A stretch of 64,000 nucleotides of DNA from Guyparkeria hydrothermalis (GCF_023555385.1 NZ_JAJSED010000001.1:310001-374000), one strand, 5' to 3'; positions 1-13,350 are shown, counted from the stretch's first letter. Translations and numbers: made by a program. Notes: generated from the letters alone by a model not told the origin.

Positions 1-97
1 GTGTCTTGAGCCGGGCATCTGCTGCGTTGCCGTCCTTGGAAAGAGAATGACTCTTCCGCGGCGGACGGTCGCCTTGCATCCGCCCGGCTCAAGGCAC
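1..97 (-). other. Long imperfect hairpin at the left edge
   Basis: Bases 1-16 and 82-97 are inverted copies with one mismatch (GTGTCTTGAGCCGGGC against GCCCGGCTCAAGGCAC). Inside them, GGACGG near 63 faces CCGTCC near 31, and a short stem GGAAAGAG/CTCTTCC closes around 38-57. Read on the minus strand this would be a long, branched RNA hairpin downstream of a TATACT box at 144-149. No protein family is recognised in the open frames here. It could be the leader of a gene beyond the left edge, a small RNA, or a REP-like repeat. The structure is seen directly; the role is unknown. Confidence 0.4.
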
Positions 98-143
98 GCA
101 GAGCGGTATGGCATTCGTGCAGAGTTTCCCCTAAAAGCCCGGA

Positions 144-149
144 AGTATA
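144..149 (-). promoter_or_regulatory. Possible -10 box (TATACT) on the minus strand
   Basis: The minus strand reads TTATACT here, five of six bases matching the sigma-70 -10 consensus. It lies just after the end of the DUF2062 gene and just before the left-edge hairpin, so it could start a transcript leaving the window. No convincing -35 box stands 16-18 bases upstream. Confidence 0.3.
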
Positions 150-182
150 ACGCAGGGAAGGCGCGCTCCGGGCGGAGGCGGC

Positions 183-737
183 TCAGCGCCGGTGCTGTGA
201 ATGCGTGCGGCGCAGCCGCAGGCGTCGCTGCGCCTGCCGACGCCGCTTGTGGGCGGCGATATTGAGTCGCCAGAGCAGCCGGATGATGGCGAAGCCGGCG
301 ATCGAGCTGACGAACGCCATGGTCAGCAGGCCGATCCCGAGCGGCAACCAGATATGTGGCAGCTGCCCCATGGCGTAGCCGATGCTCATTTCGCCACCGG
401 CAGGCGGCGGCAGGTGCCAGCCGGTCAGGGTTGCGCCGACCTTGTAGGCAAGCCACAGCAGTGGCGGAATGGTGATCGGGTTGGTCGCCCAGACCATGGC
501 GACGGCCAGCGCAATATTGACCCGCATGAAGATCGCGCCGGTCGCCGCGATCAGCATCTGGCCGGGGAGGGGGATGAAGGCGAGAAACAGGCCGAGTGCC
601 ACGCCGCCGGAGACGGACCGGCGATTGAGATGCCAGAGGTTCGGGTCACCAAGGAACTGGGCGACCGGTCGGAGGAACGGCTGGTTCACGATCCGGTGGC
701 GGTTCGGTGTCAGGCGACGAAAGAACTTTCGTGGCAT
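183..737 (-). CDS. DUF2062 family membrane protein
   Basis: This 184-residue protein matches the DUF2062 family, small integral membrane proteins of unknown function. A basic N-terminus (residues 1-18) precedes hydrophobic segments at about 41-66, 72-103 and 129-157. The family hallmark is the glycine- and proline-containing stretch GLFLAFIPLPGQ followed by the NPIT motif near residue 86. The C-terminal 20 residues are very rich in arginine, lysine and histidine and should stay in the cytoplasm. A MarR-type regulator gene lies upstream on the same strand, separated by 127 bases that hold a 7-bp hairpin (776-794), so co-transcription is uncertain. Family assignment is firm; no function is claimed. 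Confidence 0.8.
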   Translation of the reverse strand: MPRKFFRRLTPNRHRIVNQPFLRPVAQFLGDPNLWHLNRRSVSGGVALGLFLAFIPLPGQMLIAATGAIFMRVNIALAVAMVWATNPITIPPLLWLAYKVGATLTGWHLPPPAGGEMSIGYAMGQLPHIWLPLGIGLLTMAFVSSIAGFAIIRLLWRLNIAAHKRRRQAQRRLRLRRTHSQHRR

Positions 738-864
738 GCAGGCCTCATCGAACGTCGACTCGGGAGAGCGAGTCTAGTCGGCTGGGTGCCGACTCTCATG
801 GAGCGAGGCGGTCCATCGCGTTTGTTCCCGGCGCATCCAGTCGCACCGGGCAGGTGAGCCGAGT

Positions 865-1317
865 CTAGCGGCTCTTGAGCAGATCGCGCAGCTTGCGGCT
901 CAATGTCATGTAGCTCTGCTTTTCCTCGTCGGAAAGCTCGCCGATCACGCCGTGTCGGAAGCGGGCGAGGGCGCGCTCGGCCTCCTCGATGCGTGGTCGC
1001 GCGCCCGGCTTGAGCCAGATGGTCTTGGCCCGCCGATCGGCCTCCGAGACGCGTCGTTCGATCCAGTCTCCCTTTTCCAGCCCGTCAAGCAGCTTGACCA
1101 GCGTCGGGCCCTCGATCGCGAGTTCGCCGGCAAGGTCCTTCTGCGTGCGGCCTTCGCCCTCGTCACGCAGGATGCGCAGCACGGCCCAAGCCGATGCCGT
1201 CAGGTCGAACGCTCCGAGAGTCTCGTTAACCTGGACGCGCCACAGGCGTGACACGTCGAACACCAGTCGAGTGAATTCGTCTTCGCGTTGCTGGATGGAG
1301 TCTTGCGAGTCGGTCAT
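865..1317 (-). CDS. MarR family transcriptional regulator
   Basis: A 150-residue winged helix-turn-helix protein of the MarR family, resembling the HpaR/SlyA-like branch. The DNA-binding region is at about residues 57-102, with recognition helix around EGPTLVKLLDGLEKGDWIER and a wing carrying the family's D-R-R-K pattern (EADRRAKT). Flanking helices would form the dimer interface. The start chosen is ATG 1317; an in-frame ATG at 1338 would add seven residues, and neither has a clear Shine-Dalgarno. The frame stays open far upstream, but that part reads as low-complexity arginine and proline and is not coding. It is divergent from pyrG, and AT-rich DNA at about 1338-1375 probably holds its promoter and operator. 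The ligand cannot be read from the sequence. Confidence 0.85.
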   Translation of the reverse strand: MTDSQDSIQQREDEFTRLVFDVSRLWRVQVNETLGAFDLTASAWAVLRILRDEGEGRTQKDLAGELAIEGPTLVKLLDGLEKGDWIERRVSEADRRAKTIWLKPGARPRIEEAERALARFRHGVIGELSDEEKQSYMTLSRKLRDLLKSR

Positions 1318-1506
1318 TGGGATCGGCGTGGCTGTCATTAAAATCGAATACGCATATGGTCGCATTACACGCGGGTTTTCGCCATCCTGTGGAGTTTGCG
1401 ACCCGCCCCGGGGTGATGGGCACAACCCGGCTCGGCGGTCCGTGGCGGCAGGATCGATTCGCCGTCGCACGGCCGGGCGAGCGCGCGGTCGGGGCGGTTG
1501 TGCAGA

Positions 1507-4096
<2,590 letters not shown>

Positions 4097-4174
4097 GCCG
4101 CGGGCTCGACGAACGAATCATGGGGCCGGCATCCGAACGTGCCGGTTCGCAACCGAAACAATTGAACTGAATAA

Positions 4175-5467
<1,293 letters not shown>

Positions 5468-5483
5468 GGCGAGCGCCGCGACC

Positions 5484-5852
5484 ATGGCCATGCGGCAGCG
5501 GATAGGCGGCATTCGCGGGTTGACCGTGGTGCTGGTCTTGATGCTGGCCGGCCTGCAGTGGCGTGTCTGGTTCGGTGATGCCTCCATGGGCGAGATCAGC
5601 CACAAGGAGGCGCGTCTTGCCCATCTCGAGGCCGAACAGACCCGTCTGGAGCGGCGCAACGAGACCCTGGCCGCCGAAGTCGAGAGTCTCCGGCAGGGGG
5701 TTGACGCGGTCGAAGCGCAGGCCCGTCTCAACCTCGGCCTGGTTCGTCCTGACGAGCATTTCTATCAGGTGATCGAGGCCGTCCGGCCCGACACCATCAT
5801 GCCGCCGACGGTCGCTCCCTCCCGGTCCTCCAGCCCCCTGACCGATGAGTGA
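5484..5852 (+). CDS. ftsB: Cell division protein FtsB
   Basis: FtsB is a small single-pass inner-membrane protein that forms a complex with FtsL and FtsQ at the division septum. The 122-residue product has one transmembrane helix at about residues 11-28 (LTVVLVLMLAGLQWRVWF), a coiled coil at about 38-75 (heptad pattern of Leu, Glu and Arg), and the family C-terminal signature EAQARLNLGLVRPDEHFYQ. The last 25 residues are a proline- and serine-rich tail. Two ATGs lie six bases apart (5484, 5490); the first is used here. Position between eno and ispD is the standard gammaproteobacterial arrangement, and the gene overlaps ispD by eight bases. Confidence 0.92.
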   Translation: MAMRQRIGGIRGLTVVLVLMLAGLQWRVWFGDASMGEISHKEARLAHLEAEQTRLERRNETLAAEVESLRQGVDAVEAQARLNLGLVRPDEHFYQVIEAVRPDTIMPPTVAPSRSSSPLTDE

Positions 5853-6624
5853 AGGGGCGGTGAGCCCGGGCGGGCCGACGCAGGCTGCTATTGGCCGATG
5901 GTGGCTTCTCATTCCTGCGGCGGGTTCGGCGCAGCGGATGAGGAGCGATGTTCCCAAGCAGTATCTGCGACTGGGCGAGCGCTCGGTGCTCGAGCTTGCC
6001 GTGTCGCGATTTGTCGATCTGCCCGGACTGGCTGGCGTGATCCTGGTCACCTCCGGCCCGATCCCGCAGGCGGTCAGCGATGCGCTTTCCGCCCATGGCG
6101 TGCCGGTGCATCGGGTCGACGGCGGGGCGACTCGCGCCGAGAGTGTGCGCAACGGCCTGGCGATGTTCCGGGACCGCTGGACGGAGCTGTCGTCCTCGCC
6201 GGCCCAAAGCGGGCAGGGCGAGTGGGTGATGGTTCACGATGCGGCACGTCCCTGTGTTCGCCCGGAAGATGTCCAGCAGCTGTTGACATTGGTGCGTGCC
6301 CCGGACGGTGGGCTGCTGACCGCGCCGGTGCGTGACACGATCAAGCGCGTCGATCGCGACGGCCGGGTGGCCGAGACGGTTGATCGCAGCCCGTTGATGC
6401 ACGCGCTCACCCCGCAGCTTTTTCCGGCGGGGGTGCTGCTCGAGGCGCTCGAGGGCGCTCTGGCGGCGGGCTTCGAGGTGACCGACGAATCCTCGGCGGT
6501 GGAGCGGGCCGGGCTGCGGCCCCGCGCGGTCGTGGGTGCGGCGGACAACCTCAAGATCACCCACCCGGAGGATTTGACAGTGGCTCGGGCGATTCTCGCC
6601 CGCCAGGGAGTGCTCGATGATTGA
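5845..6624 (+). CDS. ispD: 2-C-methyl-D-erythritol 4-phosphate cytidylyltransferase
   Basis: IspD transfers CMP from CTP to methylerythritol phosphate, the third step of the non-mevalonate isoprenoid pathway. The 259-residue protein has the nucleotidyltransferase signature [17 protein letters not shown] at about residues 28-44 and [10 protein letters not shown] near 132. It is slightly longer than the roughly 230-residue norm, owing to a 20-residue N-terminal lead and a polar serine-rich insert near 115-128. The gene overlaps ftsB upstream by eight bases and ispF downstream by eight, so the three are tightly coupled. Confidence 0.96.
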   Translation: MSEGAVSPGGPTQAAIGRWWLLIPAAGSAQRMRSDVPKQYLRLGERSVLELAVSRFVDLPGLAGVILVTSGPIPQAVSDALSAHGVPVHRVDGGATRAESVRNGLAMFRDRWTELSSSPAQSGQGEWVMVHDAARPCVRPEDVQQLLTLVRAPDGGLLTAPVRDTIKRVDRDGRVAETVDRSPLMHALTPQLFPAGVLLEALEGALAAGFEVTDESSAVERAGLRPRAVVGAADNLKITHPEDLTVARAILARQGVLDD

Positions 6625-7120
6625 CCCACTATCTCTGCGTGTCGGCCATGGCTTCGACGTGCATGCCTTCGAGGCGGGCGATCACCTCTGCATCGGCGGC
6701 TGCCGGATCCCGTTCGAGCGTGGCTTTCGAGCGCACTCCGACGGCGACGTCCTGCTGCACGCGATCTGCGATGCATTGCTGGGGGCAGCGTCGCTGGGCG
6801 ACATCGGCCAGCACTTCCCGGATTCTGACCCGGCTTATGCCGACGCCGACAGCCGGGAGCTGCTGCGAGAAGTCGTCGCGAAGCTGTTGGCGTCCGGTTG
6901 GTCGGTTGTGAATGTCGATGCAACGGTCATCGCGCAGGCGCCGAAGCTGGCTCCCTGGGTCGTGCCGATGCGTGAGGCGATCGCCGCGGCGAGTGGCTTG
7001 CCGGTCGACCGGGTCAACGTGAAGGCCACTACCTCCGAGCGGCTCGGCTTCACCGGACGAGGCGAGGGTATCGCTGCCGAGGCCGTGGCGATGCTGTGCC
7101 GGTCGGCCGTTTCGGATTGA
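6617..7120 (+). CDS. ispF: 2-C-methyl-D-erythritol 2,4-cyclodiphosphate synthase
   Basis: IspF cyclises CDP-methylerythritol 2-phosphate with release of CMP in the isoprenoid pathway and works as a trimer. The 167 residues include the zinc ligands in GHGFDVHAF near residue 10 and [18 protein letters not shown] near 40, and the C-terminal family motif [18 protein letters not shown]. It overlaps ispD by eight bases, and ispD and ispF act in the same pathway one step apart from each other. Length and motifs are complete. Confidence 0.97.
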   Translation: MIDPLSLRVGHGFDVHAFEAGDHLCIGGCRIPFERGFRAHSDGDVLLHAICDALLGAASLGDIGQHFPDSDPAYADADSRELLREVVAKLLASGWSVVNVDATVIAQAPKLAPWVVPMREAIAAASGLPVDRVNVKATTSERLGFTGRGEGIAAEAVAMLCRSAVSD

Positions 7121-7232
7121 TTTATGGGGGGCGGCCAAGTAGGCTTGTCGCCCGTTTCCCGGGGTGATCGAGAGGCATCGATCCGGCCCCGGAGATAAGC
7201 AACGCTCTTGAACATTGAAGTGGAACCATCGG

Positions 7233-7997
7233 ATGCGTAAACCGATTGTTGTTGGAAACTGGAAGCTCAACGGGTCGTCGGCAGACAACGAGTCGCTCGT
7301 GCTCGGCGTCATCGACGGCATGCGTGAACTGAACGGGGTCGACGTGGGCGTCTGCCCGCCGTTCGTTTACCTGCCGCAGGTCGAGAAGCTGGCCGAGGCA
7401 ACCGACCTCGGTCTTGGCGCACAGAACTGCTCCGAGCACGACAGCGGCGCGTTCACCGGCGAAGTCGCCCCGCGCATGCTGCACGACATCGGCGCACGCT
7501 ACGTGATTCTCGGTCACTCGGAGCGCCGGGCGATGTACGGCGAGACCGACGAGATGGTCAGCGACAAGGTCAAGGCGGCGCTGTCCGCCGGGCTGACGCC
7601 GATCCTCTGCGTTGGCGAGACGCTCGAGCAGCGCGAGGCCGACGAGACCGAAGCGGTGGTGCGTCAGCAGCTGGCCGCGGTCATCAGCGGCAACGGCATC
7701 CAGGCCTTCGAGCACATCGTGATCGCCTACGAGCCGGTCTGGGCGATCGGCACCGGCCGCACCGCCTCGCCGGAGCAGGCTCAGGAGGTTCATGCCTTCA
7801 TTCGTGGCCAGCTCGCCGACCACGACGCGAACGTCGCGCAGTCGGTGCGCATCCAGTACGGCGGCTCGATGAAGCCGGGCAACGCGGCCGAGCTGCTTGC
7901 GCAGCCGGACATCGACGGCGGCCTGATCGGCGGCGCGTCGCTGAAGTCCGAGGATTTTCTTGGCATCTGTCGCGCAGCGGCAGACACGGTAGGTTAA
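7233..7997 (+). CDS. tpiA: Triosephosphate isomerase
   Basis: TpiA interconverts dihydroxyacetone phosphate and glyceraldehyde 3-phosphate. The 254-residue barrel carries all catalytic signatures: Lys in GNWKLNG (about residue 12), His in ILGHSERR, Glu in [11 protein letters not shown], and the flexible lid that follows, then the phosphate-binding GGSMKPGNA. The ATG at 7233 gives the family N-terminus [11 protein letters not shown]; an in-frame TTG at 7215 would add six residues and is less likely. The gene is followed after three bases by secG, the normal pairing in gamma- and betaproteobacteria. Confidence 0.97.
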   Translation: MRKPIVVGNWKLNGSSADNESLVLGVIDGMRELNGVDVGVCPPFVYLPQVEKLAEATDLGLGAQNCSEHDSGAFTGEVAPRMLHDIGARYVILGHSERRAMYGETDEMVSDKVKAALSAGLTPILCVGETLEQREADETEAVVRQQLAAVISGNGIQAFEHIVIAYEPVWAIGTGRTASPEQAQEVHAFIRGQLADHDANVAQSVRIQYGGSMKPGNAAELLAQPDIDGGLIGGASLKSEDFLGICRAAADTVG

Positions 7998-8000
7998 ACA

Positions 8001-8423
8001 ATGACGACATTCGTGATCATCGTCCACGTGCTGCTGGGCCTGACCCTGATCGGTCTGGTGCTCATTCAGCACGGCAAGGGGGCGGATGCCGGCGCCGCGT
8101 TCGGTTCAGGCGCCTCCGGCACCGTTCATGGGGCTCGTGGGCCGGCAAACACCCTGCAGAAACTGACGGGGTGGCTGGTGGTGGCCTTTTTTGGCACCAG
8201 TCTGTTGCTTGCCTACGTGATTAACACTTCCCAGGAGCCCTCGAGCGTGGTAGATTCTGCACCCGTTTCCGAGAGCGGAAACGTGGCCGAGCAAGACGGA
8301 CGCACCCCGTCCGACAAGCCGGCAGACAAGCCGACCGACGTCCCATCCCCGAACTCGGCGGCACCCTCTGGGCAGGAGGAAGACGGCAGCACCCAATCGC
8401 CGTCGGACGTGCCCGGACAGTAA
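8001..8423 (+). CDS. secG: Protein-export membrane protein SecG
   Basis: SecG is the small third subunit of the SecYEG translocon. The first 75 residues are the conserved part, with transmembrane helices at about 2-22 and 54-74 joined by the loop LIQHGKGADAGAAFGSGASG. The remaining 65 residues form a hydrophilic tail rich in serine, proline, aspartate and glutamine, much longer than in Escherichia coli (110 residues in total). It follows tpiA by three bases and precedes tRNA-Leu. The core assignment is firm; the tail's role is unknown. Confidence 0.93.
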   Translation: MTTFVIIVHVLLGLTLIGLVLIQHGKGADAGAAFGSGASGTVHGARGPANTLQKLTGWLVVAFFGTSLLLAYVINTSQEPSSVVDSAPVSESGNVAEQDGRTPSDKPADKPTDVPSPNSAAPSGQEEDGSTQSPSDVPGQ

Positions 8424-8478
8424 CGACGAGCAATCGCCGTTACGGCCGGGTCAGGCGATGGCTCGGCTGACAATCAAA

Positions 8479-8563
8479 GCGGACGTGGTGGAACTGGTAG
8501 ACACGCTATCTTGAGGGGGTAGTGGCGAAAGCCGTGTGGGTTCGAGTCCCACCGTCCGCACCA
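8479..8563 (+). tRNA. tRNA-Leu (anticodon GAG)
   Basis: An 85-base class II tRNA with acceptor stem GCGGACG/CGTCCGC, discriminator A and encoded CCA at 8561-8563. The D-arm holds GGTAGACACGC, the anticodon stem is CTATC/GGTAG around loop TTGAGGG, which gives anticodon GAG, and the T-arm reads GGGTTCGAGTCCC. A variable arm with the GGCGAAAGCC stem is present, as expected of tRNA-Leu. It closely resembles the E. coli tRNA-Leu(GAG) that also lies after secG. Confidence 0.97.
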
Positions 8564-8656
8564 AACACACTTTTCCGGTTCGATTCGCTATTCTTGTACG
8601 TTGCCGTGGATTTATTGCCCGGCACGCGCAAGGCAGTCGAACGCGCTGAAAAAAGA

Positions 8657-8677
8657 CCGGTCGGGTGGCCCGGCCGG
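8657..8677 (-). terminator. Hairpin in the nuo leader, terminator-like on the minus strand
   Basis: CCGGTCGGG (8657-8665) and CCCGGCCGG (8669-8677) form a 9-bp stem with one G-T pair and a three-base loop. Six adenines precede it, so the minus strand reads as stem plus TCTTTTTTC, a good intrinsic terminator. The plus strand has only GTTT after the stem. It sits 23 bases upstream of nuoA and might stop antisense transcripts or shape the nuo leader. Confidence 0.4.
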
Positions 8678-8699
8678 GTTTCGAGCAAGAGGGTGTCAG

Positions 8700-9056
8700 A
8701 TGCTTGAAGGCTACATTCCCATCCTGATCTTCTTCGGTGTGGCCACCCTGTTCTCTCTGGGGCTCCTGGTCGTCGGTCAGGTCCTGGCACCCAACCGTCC
8801 GGATGCGGCCAAGCTGGATGCGTACGAGTGCGGTTTTGCGCCCTTCGAGGACGCCCGCATGAAGTTCGACATCCGCTACTACCTGGTGGCGATCCTGTTC
8901 ATCATCTTCGATCTCGAGATCGCCTTTCTGTTTCCGTGGGCCGTGGCGCTGGATCACATCGGCGGCTTCGGCTTGGCGGCGATGGCCATCTTCCTTGGCG
9001 TTCTGGTGGTCGGCTTCATTTACGAGTGGAAGAAGGGGGCGCTGGAATGGGAGTAG
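8700..9056 (+). CDS. nuoA: NADH-quinone oxidoreductase subunit A
   Basis: NuoA is a membrane-arm subunit of respiratory complex I. The 118-residue protein has three transmembrane helices (about 4-26, 60-82, 87-109) and the conserved loop [20 protein letters not shown], which lies near the quinone channel. ATG 8700 gives the family start [10 protein letters not shown] and follows a GAGGG Shine-Dalgarno; the open frame upstream is leader and hairpin. It is first of the fourteen-gene nuo operon and overlaps nuoB by ten bases. The 136 bases between tRNA-Leu and this start presumably hold the operon promoter, though no clear box is seen. Confidence 0.96.
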   Translation: MLEGYIPILIFFGVATLFSLGLLVVGQVLAPNRPDAAKLDAYECGFAPFEDARMKFDIRYYLVAILFIIFDLEIAFLFPWAVALDHIGGFGLAAMAIFLGVLVVGFIYEWKKGALEWE

Positions 9057-9526
9057 AAGGCGTTCTTGAGAAGGGCTTTGTCACCACCTCGGCCGACAAG
9101 CTGATCAACTGGGCGCGCACGGGTTCGCTGTGGCCAATGACCTTTGGTCTGGCCTGCTGTGCCGTCGAGATGATGCATGCCGGCGCGGCGCGCTATGATC
9201 TCGACCGCTTCGGTGTTGTGTTCCGTCCCAGTCCGCGCCAGTCGGACGTCATGATCGTGGCGGGTACGCTGGTCAACAAGATGGCTCCGGCACTGCGTAA
9301 GGTCTACGACCAGATGGCCGAGCCTCGTTGGGTCATCTCGATGGGGTCCTGTGCGAACGGGGGCGGTTACTACCACTATTCCTACTCGGTGGTGCGCGGT
9401 TGCGATCGCATCGTCCCCGTGGATATCTACGTGCCCGGCTGCCCGCCCACGGCGGAGGCGCTGCTGTACGGGATCATCCAGCTGCAAAACAAGATCCGCC
9501 GCACCAACACCATCGCGCGTGCCTGA
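9047..9526 (+). CDS. nuoB: NADH-quinone oxidoreductase subunit B
   Basis: NuoB carries iron-sulfur cluster N2, the last electron carrier before quinone in complex I. The 159-residue product shows the four cluster cysteines: adjacent C37 and C38 in [11 protein letters not shown]102 in [11 protein letters not shown], and C132 in [14 protein letters not shown] 9047 fits the family N-terminus [14 protein letters not shown] and overlaps the end of nuoA by ten bases. Length and ligands are complete. Confidence 0.97.
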   Translation: MGVEGVLEKGFVTTSADKLINWARTGSLWPMTFGLACCAVEMMHAGAARYDLDRFGVVFRPSPRQSDVMIVAGTLVNKMAPALRKVYDQMAEPRWVISMGSCANGGGYYHYSYSVVRGCDRIVPVDIYVPGCPPTAEALLYGIIQLQNKIRRTNTIARA

Positions 9527-9560
9527 CGGGTACCGGCAAGCACAGGGGTAGCCTTCATCC

Positions 9561-10256
9561 ATGAACCTGCAAACGGCCCTCAAGGAAACCATCGGCGAGT
9601 ACATCGTCGACCAGACCATCGACCGTGGCGAGCTGACCATCGAGGTCGAGGCGAAGCACTGGCGCGAGGTGGCGGAACGTCTCGAGAAGAGTGAGGCGAC
9701 CCGCTTCGAGCAGTGCGTTGATATCTGCGGTATCGACTACCTGGAATACGGCCGCGACGAGTGGGCCGGTGAAGAGACCGTTTCCTATACCGGTTACAGC
9801 CGGGGCGTGGAGCCCAACACCAGCGGTTGGCTCAAGTTCGGCGACGAGCCGGATACCGGCGACCTTGGTCGGCCGCGTTTCGCCGCCGTGGCGCACCTGC
9901 TTTCCTATACGCACAACTGGCGCCTGCGCGTCCGGATCTATTGCCCGGACGACCAGGCGCCGGCGGTGCCGTCGGTGGTGTCCGTCTGGGCCGGCGTCAA
10001 CTGGTTCGAGCGCGAGGCGTTCGACCTGTTCGGCATCCTGTTCGACGGTCATCCGGACCTGCGCCGGATCCTCACGGACTACGGCTTCGTCGGTCACCCG
10101 TTCCGCAAGGACTTCCCGCTGATCGGGCACGTCGAGGTGCGTTACGACACCGAGAAGGGGCGTGTCGTCTACGAACCGGTGTCGATCGAGCCGCGGGTGC
10201 TGGTGCCGAAGGTGCACCGCGACGACAGCCGCTACATTGACCTCGACGAGGGCTGA
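9561..10256 (+). CDS. nuoC: NADH-quinone oxidoreductase subunit C
   Basis: NuoC is the 30-kDa subunit of the hydrophilic arm of complex I and helps form the quinone pocket with NuoD and NuoB. The 231-residue protein carries the family signature [20 protein letters not shown] at about 150-169 and [15 protein letters not shown] after it. The C-terminus ends with the region that is fused to NuoD in enteric bacteria; here nuoC and nuoD are separate genes three bases apart. Confidence 0.96.
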   Translation: MNLQTALKETIGEYIVDQTIDRGELTIEVEAKHWREVAERLEKSEATRFEQCVDICGIDYLEYGRDEWAGEETVSYTGYSRGVEPNTSGWLKFGDEPDTGDLGRPRFAAVAHLLSYTHNWRLRVRIYCPDDQAPAVPSVVSVWAGVNWFEREAFDLFGILFDGHPDLRRILTDYGFVGHPFRKDFPLIGHVEVRYDTEKGRVVYEPVSIEPRVLVPKVHRDDSRYIDLDEG

Positions 10257-10259
10257 TAG

Positions 10260-11513
10260 ATGCCGGAGATCGCCAACTACACCCTGAATTTCGGTCCTCA
10301 GCACCCGTCGGCTCACGGCGTGCTGCGTCTGGTCCTGGAAATGGACGGCGAGACCGTGGTACGCGCCGATCCGCACATCGGTCTGCTGCACCGTGCGACC
10401 GAAAAGCTCGCCGAGAGCAAGCCCTACAACCAGTCGATCGGTTACATGGACCGGCTCGACTACGTCTCGATGATGTGCAACGAGCACGCTTACGTGCGTG
10501 CCATCGAGCAGCTGCTGGATCTCGAGATCCCCGAGCGGGCGCAATACATCCGCGTGATGTTCGACGAGATCACCCGCATCCTGAACCACCTGCTGTGGCT
10601 GGGCGCGCATGCGCTCGACATCGGTGCGATGGCGGTGTTCCTGTATGCCTTCCGCGAGCGCGAGGACCTGATGGACTGCTACGAGGCGGTCTCCGGGGCG
10701 CGCCTGCACGCGACCTACTACCGTCCGGGCGGCGTAGCGCGCGATCTGCCGGATTCGATGCCCAAGTACCAGGCATCCAAGTGGCACAGCGAGCGCGAAG
10801 TCACTCGGATGAACGAGGCGCGGCAGGGCTCGCTGCTCGACTTCCTCGAGGACTTCACCGACCGATTCCCGAAGTATGTCGACGAATACGAAACCCTGCT
10901 GACCGACAACCGCATCTGGAAGCAGCGTACCGTCGACATCGGCGTCGTCTCCAAGGAGCGCGCGCTGCAGATGGGCTTTACCGGCCCGATGCTCCGCGGT
11001 TCCGGCGTCGAGTGGGATCTGCGCAAGCACCAGCCGTACGCGGTCTACGACCAGCTCGACTTCGACATCCCGGTGGGCGTGAACGGCGATTGCTACGACC
11101 GTTACCTGGTGCGCGTCGAGGAGATGCGCCAGTCCAACCGGATCATCCGCCAGTGCATCGACTGGCTGCGCAAGAACCCGGGCCCGGTCATGGCCGACGA
11201 CCACAAGGTCGCGCCGCCGCGCCGCGAGGAGCTCAAGGCGGACATGGAGTCGCTGATTCACCACTTCAAGCTGTTCACCGAGGGCTACACCTTGCCGCGC
11301 GGCGAGGCCTATGCCGCGGTTGAACACCCGAAGGGCGAGTTCGGCATCTATCTGGTCTCCGACGGGGCCAACAAGCCGTACCGCCTCAAGATCCGTGCGC
11401 CGGGCTTCGCGCACCTGTCGGGTCTCGACGAAATGTCACGCGGTCACATGCTGGCCGACGTCGTGGCGATCATCGGCACCCAGGACATCGTATTCGGAGA
11501 GGTCGACCGCTGA
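10260..11513 (+). CDS. nuoD: NADH-quinone oxidoreductase subunit D
   Basis: NuoD, the 49-kDa subunit, contributes most of the quinone-binding site of complex I. The 417-residue protein begins with the conserved [18 protein letters not shown], which contains the histidine facing the quinone head group. It continues with [27 protein letters not shown] and ends with the family C-terminus DIVFGEVDR. It is a stand-alone NuoD, not a NuoCD fusion. Its stop overlaps nuoE by one base (TGATG). Confidence 0.97.
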   Translation: MPEIANYTLNFGPQHPSAHGVLRLVLEMDGETVVRADPHIGLLHRATEKLAESKPYNQSIGYMDRLDYVSMMCNEHAYVRAIEQLLDLEIPERAQYIRVMFDEITRILNHLLWLGAHALDIGAMAVFLYAFREREDLMDCYEAVSGARLHATYYRPGGVARDLPDSMPKYQASKWHSEREVTRMNEARQGSLLDFLEDFTDRFPKYVDEYETLLTDNRIWKQRTVDIGVVSKERALQMGFTGPMLRGSGVEWDLRKHQPYAVYDQLDFDIPVGVNGDCYDRYLVRVEEMRQSNRIIRQCIDWLRKNPGPVMADDHKVAPPRREELKADMESLIHHFKLFTEGYTLPRGEAYAAVEHPKGEFGIYLVSDGANKPYRLKIRAPGFAHLSGLDEMSRGHMLADVVAIIGTQDIVFGEVDR

Positions 11514-12010
11514 TGACCGAGAGCAAACTCCACCTGCTGACCGATCACACCCGCGAGGAGATCGACGGCTGGCTGGCTCGTTATCCCGAGGACCAGAAGC
11601 AGTCCGCCTCGCTGGCCGCCCTGCGGATCGTCCAGCACCAGAACGACGGTCACGTCACCGTCGACCTGATGGACGCGATTGCCGAGTACCTCGAGATGGA
11701 GCCGATCTCGATCTACGAGGTGGCATCGTTCTACTCCATGATCGAGACCAAGCCCTGCGGGCGTCATCACGTCTCGGTATGCACCAACATTGCCTGCTCG
11801 CTGATGGGCTCCGACGAGATCGTCGACCACTGCGAGAAGAAACTGGGCATCAAGACCGGCGAATCGACGCCGGACGGCCGAATCCTGCTCAAGAAGGAAG
11901 AGGAATGCCTCGCGGCCTGCGGCGGCGGGCCGATGATGCAGGTCGATCACGTTTACTACGAGAACCTCACCCCGGAGCGGGTCGACGAGATTCTCGACAA
12001 GCTGGATTGA
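11513..12010 (+). CDS. nuoE: NADH-quinone oxidoreductase subunit E
   Basis: NuoE is the 24-kDa thioredoxin-like subunit of the NADH-dehydrogenase module and binds the 2Fe-2S cluster N1a. The 165-residue product has the four ligands at C90 and C95 ([11 protein letters not shown]) and C132 and C136 ([13 protein letters not shown]). The N-terminal helical part has the usual [19 protein letters not shown] region. It starts on the last base of nuoD. Confidence 0.97.
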   Translation: MTESKLHLLTDHTREEIDGWLARYPEDQKQSASLAALRIVQHQNDGHVTVDLMDAIAEYLEMEPISIYEVASFYSMIETKPCGRHHVSVCTNIACSLMGSDEIVDHCEKKLGIKTGESTPDGRILLKKEEECLAACGGGPMMQVDHVYYENLTPERVDEILDKLD

Positions 12011-12014
12011 CGCC

Positions 12015-13322
12015 ATGAGTTTCAACTACGCGAGTTCCACTGCGGTCTGCTTCGCCACACTCGGCCACGAGAAGCCCTGGTCGCTCGAGGCCTACCTCGA
12101 GTCCGGCGGCTACCAGGCCTGGAAGAAGATCCTCGAGGAGAAGACCGACCCGGCGCTGATCATCGAGGAGATCAAGACCTCCAACCTGCGTGGTCGCGGC
12201 GGGGCGGGCTTCCCCACCGGCCTCAAGTGGTCGTTCATGCCGCGCAACGCCCCGGGCCAGAAGTACATCGTCTGCAACTCGGACGAATCCGAGCCGGGCA
12301 CCTTCAAGGATCGCCAGATCCTGATGAACAACCCGCACGCGCTGGTCGAGGGCATGGCCATCGCCGGTTACGCCATCGGCGCCACCAAGGGCTACAACTA
12401 CATGCGCGGCGAGTTCTCGGACCTGGTCTTCCAGCGCTTCGAGCAGGCCGTCAAGGAAGCCTACGAGTACGGCATGCTGGGCGAGAACGTCCAGGGCTCG
12501 GGCATCGACTTCGACCTGTGGGGCTCGCTGGGTGCGGGCGCCTACATCTGCGGCGAGGAAACCGCGCTCTTGGAATCGCTCGAGGGCAAGAAGGGCCAGC
12601 CGCGCTTCAAGCCGCCGTTCCCGGCCAACTTCGGCCTCTACGGCCGACCGACCACGGTCAACAACACCGAGACCCTGTCCTCGGTGCCGGCAATCATGCG
12701 CAACGGCGGCCAGTGGTTCGCCGACCTCGGCGTGCCGAACAGCGGTGGCGTGAAGATCTGGTCGGTCTCCGGCCACGTCAAGAAGCCGGGCGTGTTCGAG
12801 ATCCCCATGGGCACCCCGTTCGCCGACCTGCTGGAGATGGCCGGCGGCATGCGCGGCGGCAAGAAGTGCAAGGCCGTGATCCCGGGCGGCACCTCGTCGC
12901 CGGTGATTCCGGGCGAGATCATGCTCGAGACCAACATGGACTACGACGCGATTGCCAAATCGGGCACGTTCCTGGGCTCGGGCGGGCTGATCGTCATGGA
13001 CGAGGACACCTGCATGGTCAAGGCGCTGCGTCGCGTGGCGCAGTTCTACTACAAGGAATCCTGCGGCCAGTGCACGCCGTGCCGTGAAGGCACCGGCTGG
13101 CTGTACCGCATGCTCAACCGCATCATCGACGGCAAGGGCACGTCGGAGGACCTCGATCGCCTCGACGACGTGGCCAGCAAGATCGAGGGACGCACCATCT
13201 GCGCCTTCGGCGATGCGGCAGCGACTCCGGTTCGGAGCTTCATCAAGCACTTCCGACCGGAATTCGAGTACTACATCAAGCACGGCCACAGCATGGTGGA
13301 CCGCACCTCCCAGGCGGCCTGA
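12015..13322 (+). CDS. nuoF: NADH-quinone oxidoreductase subunit F
   Basis: NuoF binds NADH, FMN and the 4Fe-4S cluster N3 and is the entry point for electrons into complex I. The 435 residues contain the FMN/NADH-binding [15 protein letters not shown] near 60-74, [13 protein letters not shown] near 177, and the cluster motif [15 protein letters not shown] near 350. The fourth cysteine is in [10 protein letters not shown] near 396. Complete in length and motifs. Confidence 0.98.
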   Translation: MSFNYASSTAVCFATLGHEKPWSLEAYLESGGYQAWKKILEEKTDPALIIEEIKTSNLRGRGGAGFPTGLKWSFMPRNAPGQKYIVCNSDESEPGTFKDRQILMNNPHALVEGMAIAGYAIGATKGYNYMRGEFSDLVFQRFEQAVKEAYEYGMLGENVQGSGIDFDLWGSLGAGAYICGEETALLESLEGKKGQPRFKPPFPANFGLYGRPTTVNNTETLSSVPAIMRNGGQWFADLGVPNSGGVKIWSVSGHVKKPGVFEIPMGTPFADLLEMAGGMRGGKKCKAVIPGGTSSPVIPGEIMLETNMDYDAIAKSGTFLGSGGLIVMDEDTCMVKALRRVAQFYYKESCGQCTPCREGTGWLYRMLNRIIDGKGTSEDLDRLDDVASKIEGRTICAFGDAAATPVRSFIKHFRPEFEYYIKHGHSMVDRTSQAA

Positions 13323-13350
13323 GTCCGGCCATGCGAGCAGGTTTCCCGGT

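Noticed and set aside
47-265. 72-codon frame on the plus strand at the left edge
   Set aside because: It overlaps the inverted repeat and the 3' end of the DUF2062 gene, has no ribosome-binding site and no family match.
8660-8680. Hairpin upstream of nuoA as a plus-strand terminator for tRNA-Leu
   Set aside because: Only three T's follow the stem on the plus strand; the T-rich side is on the minus strand.
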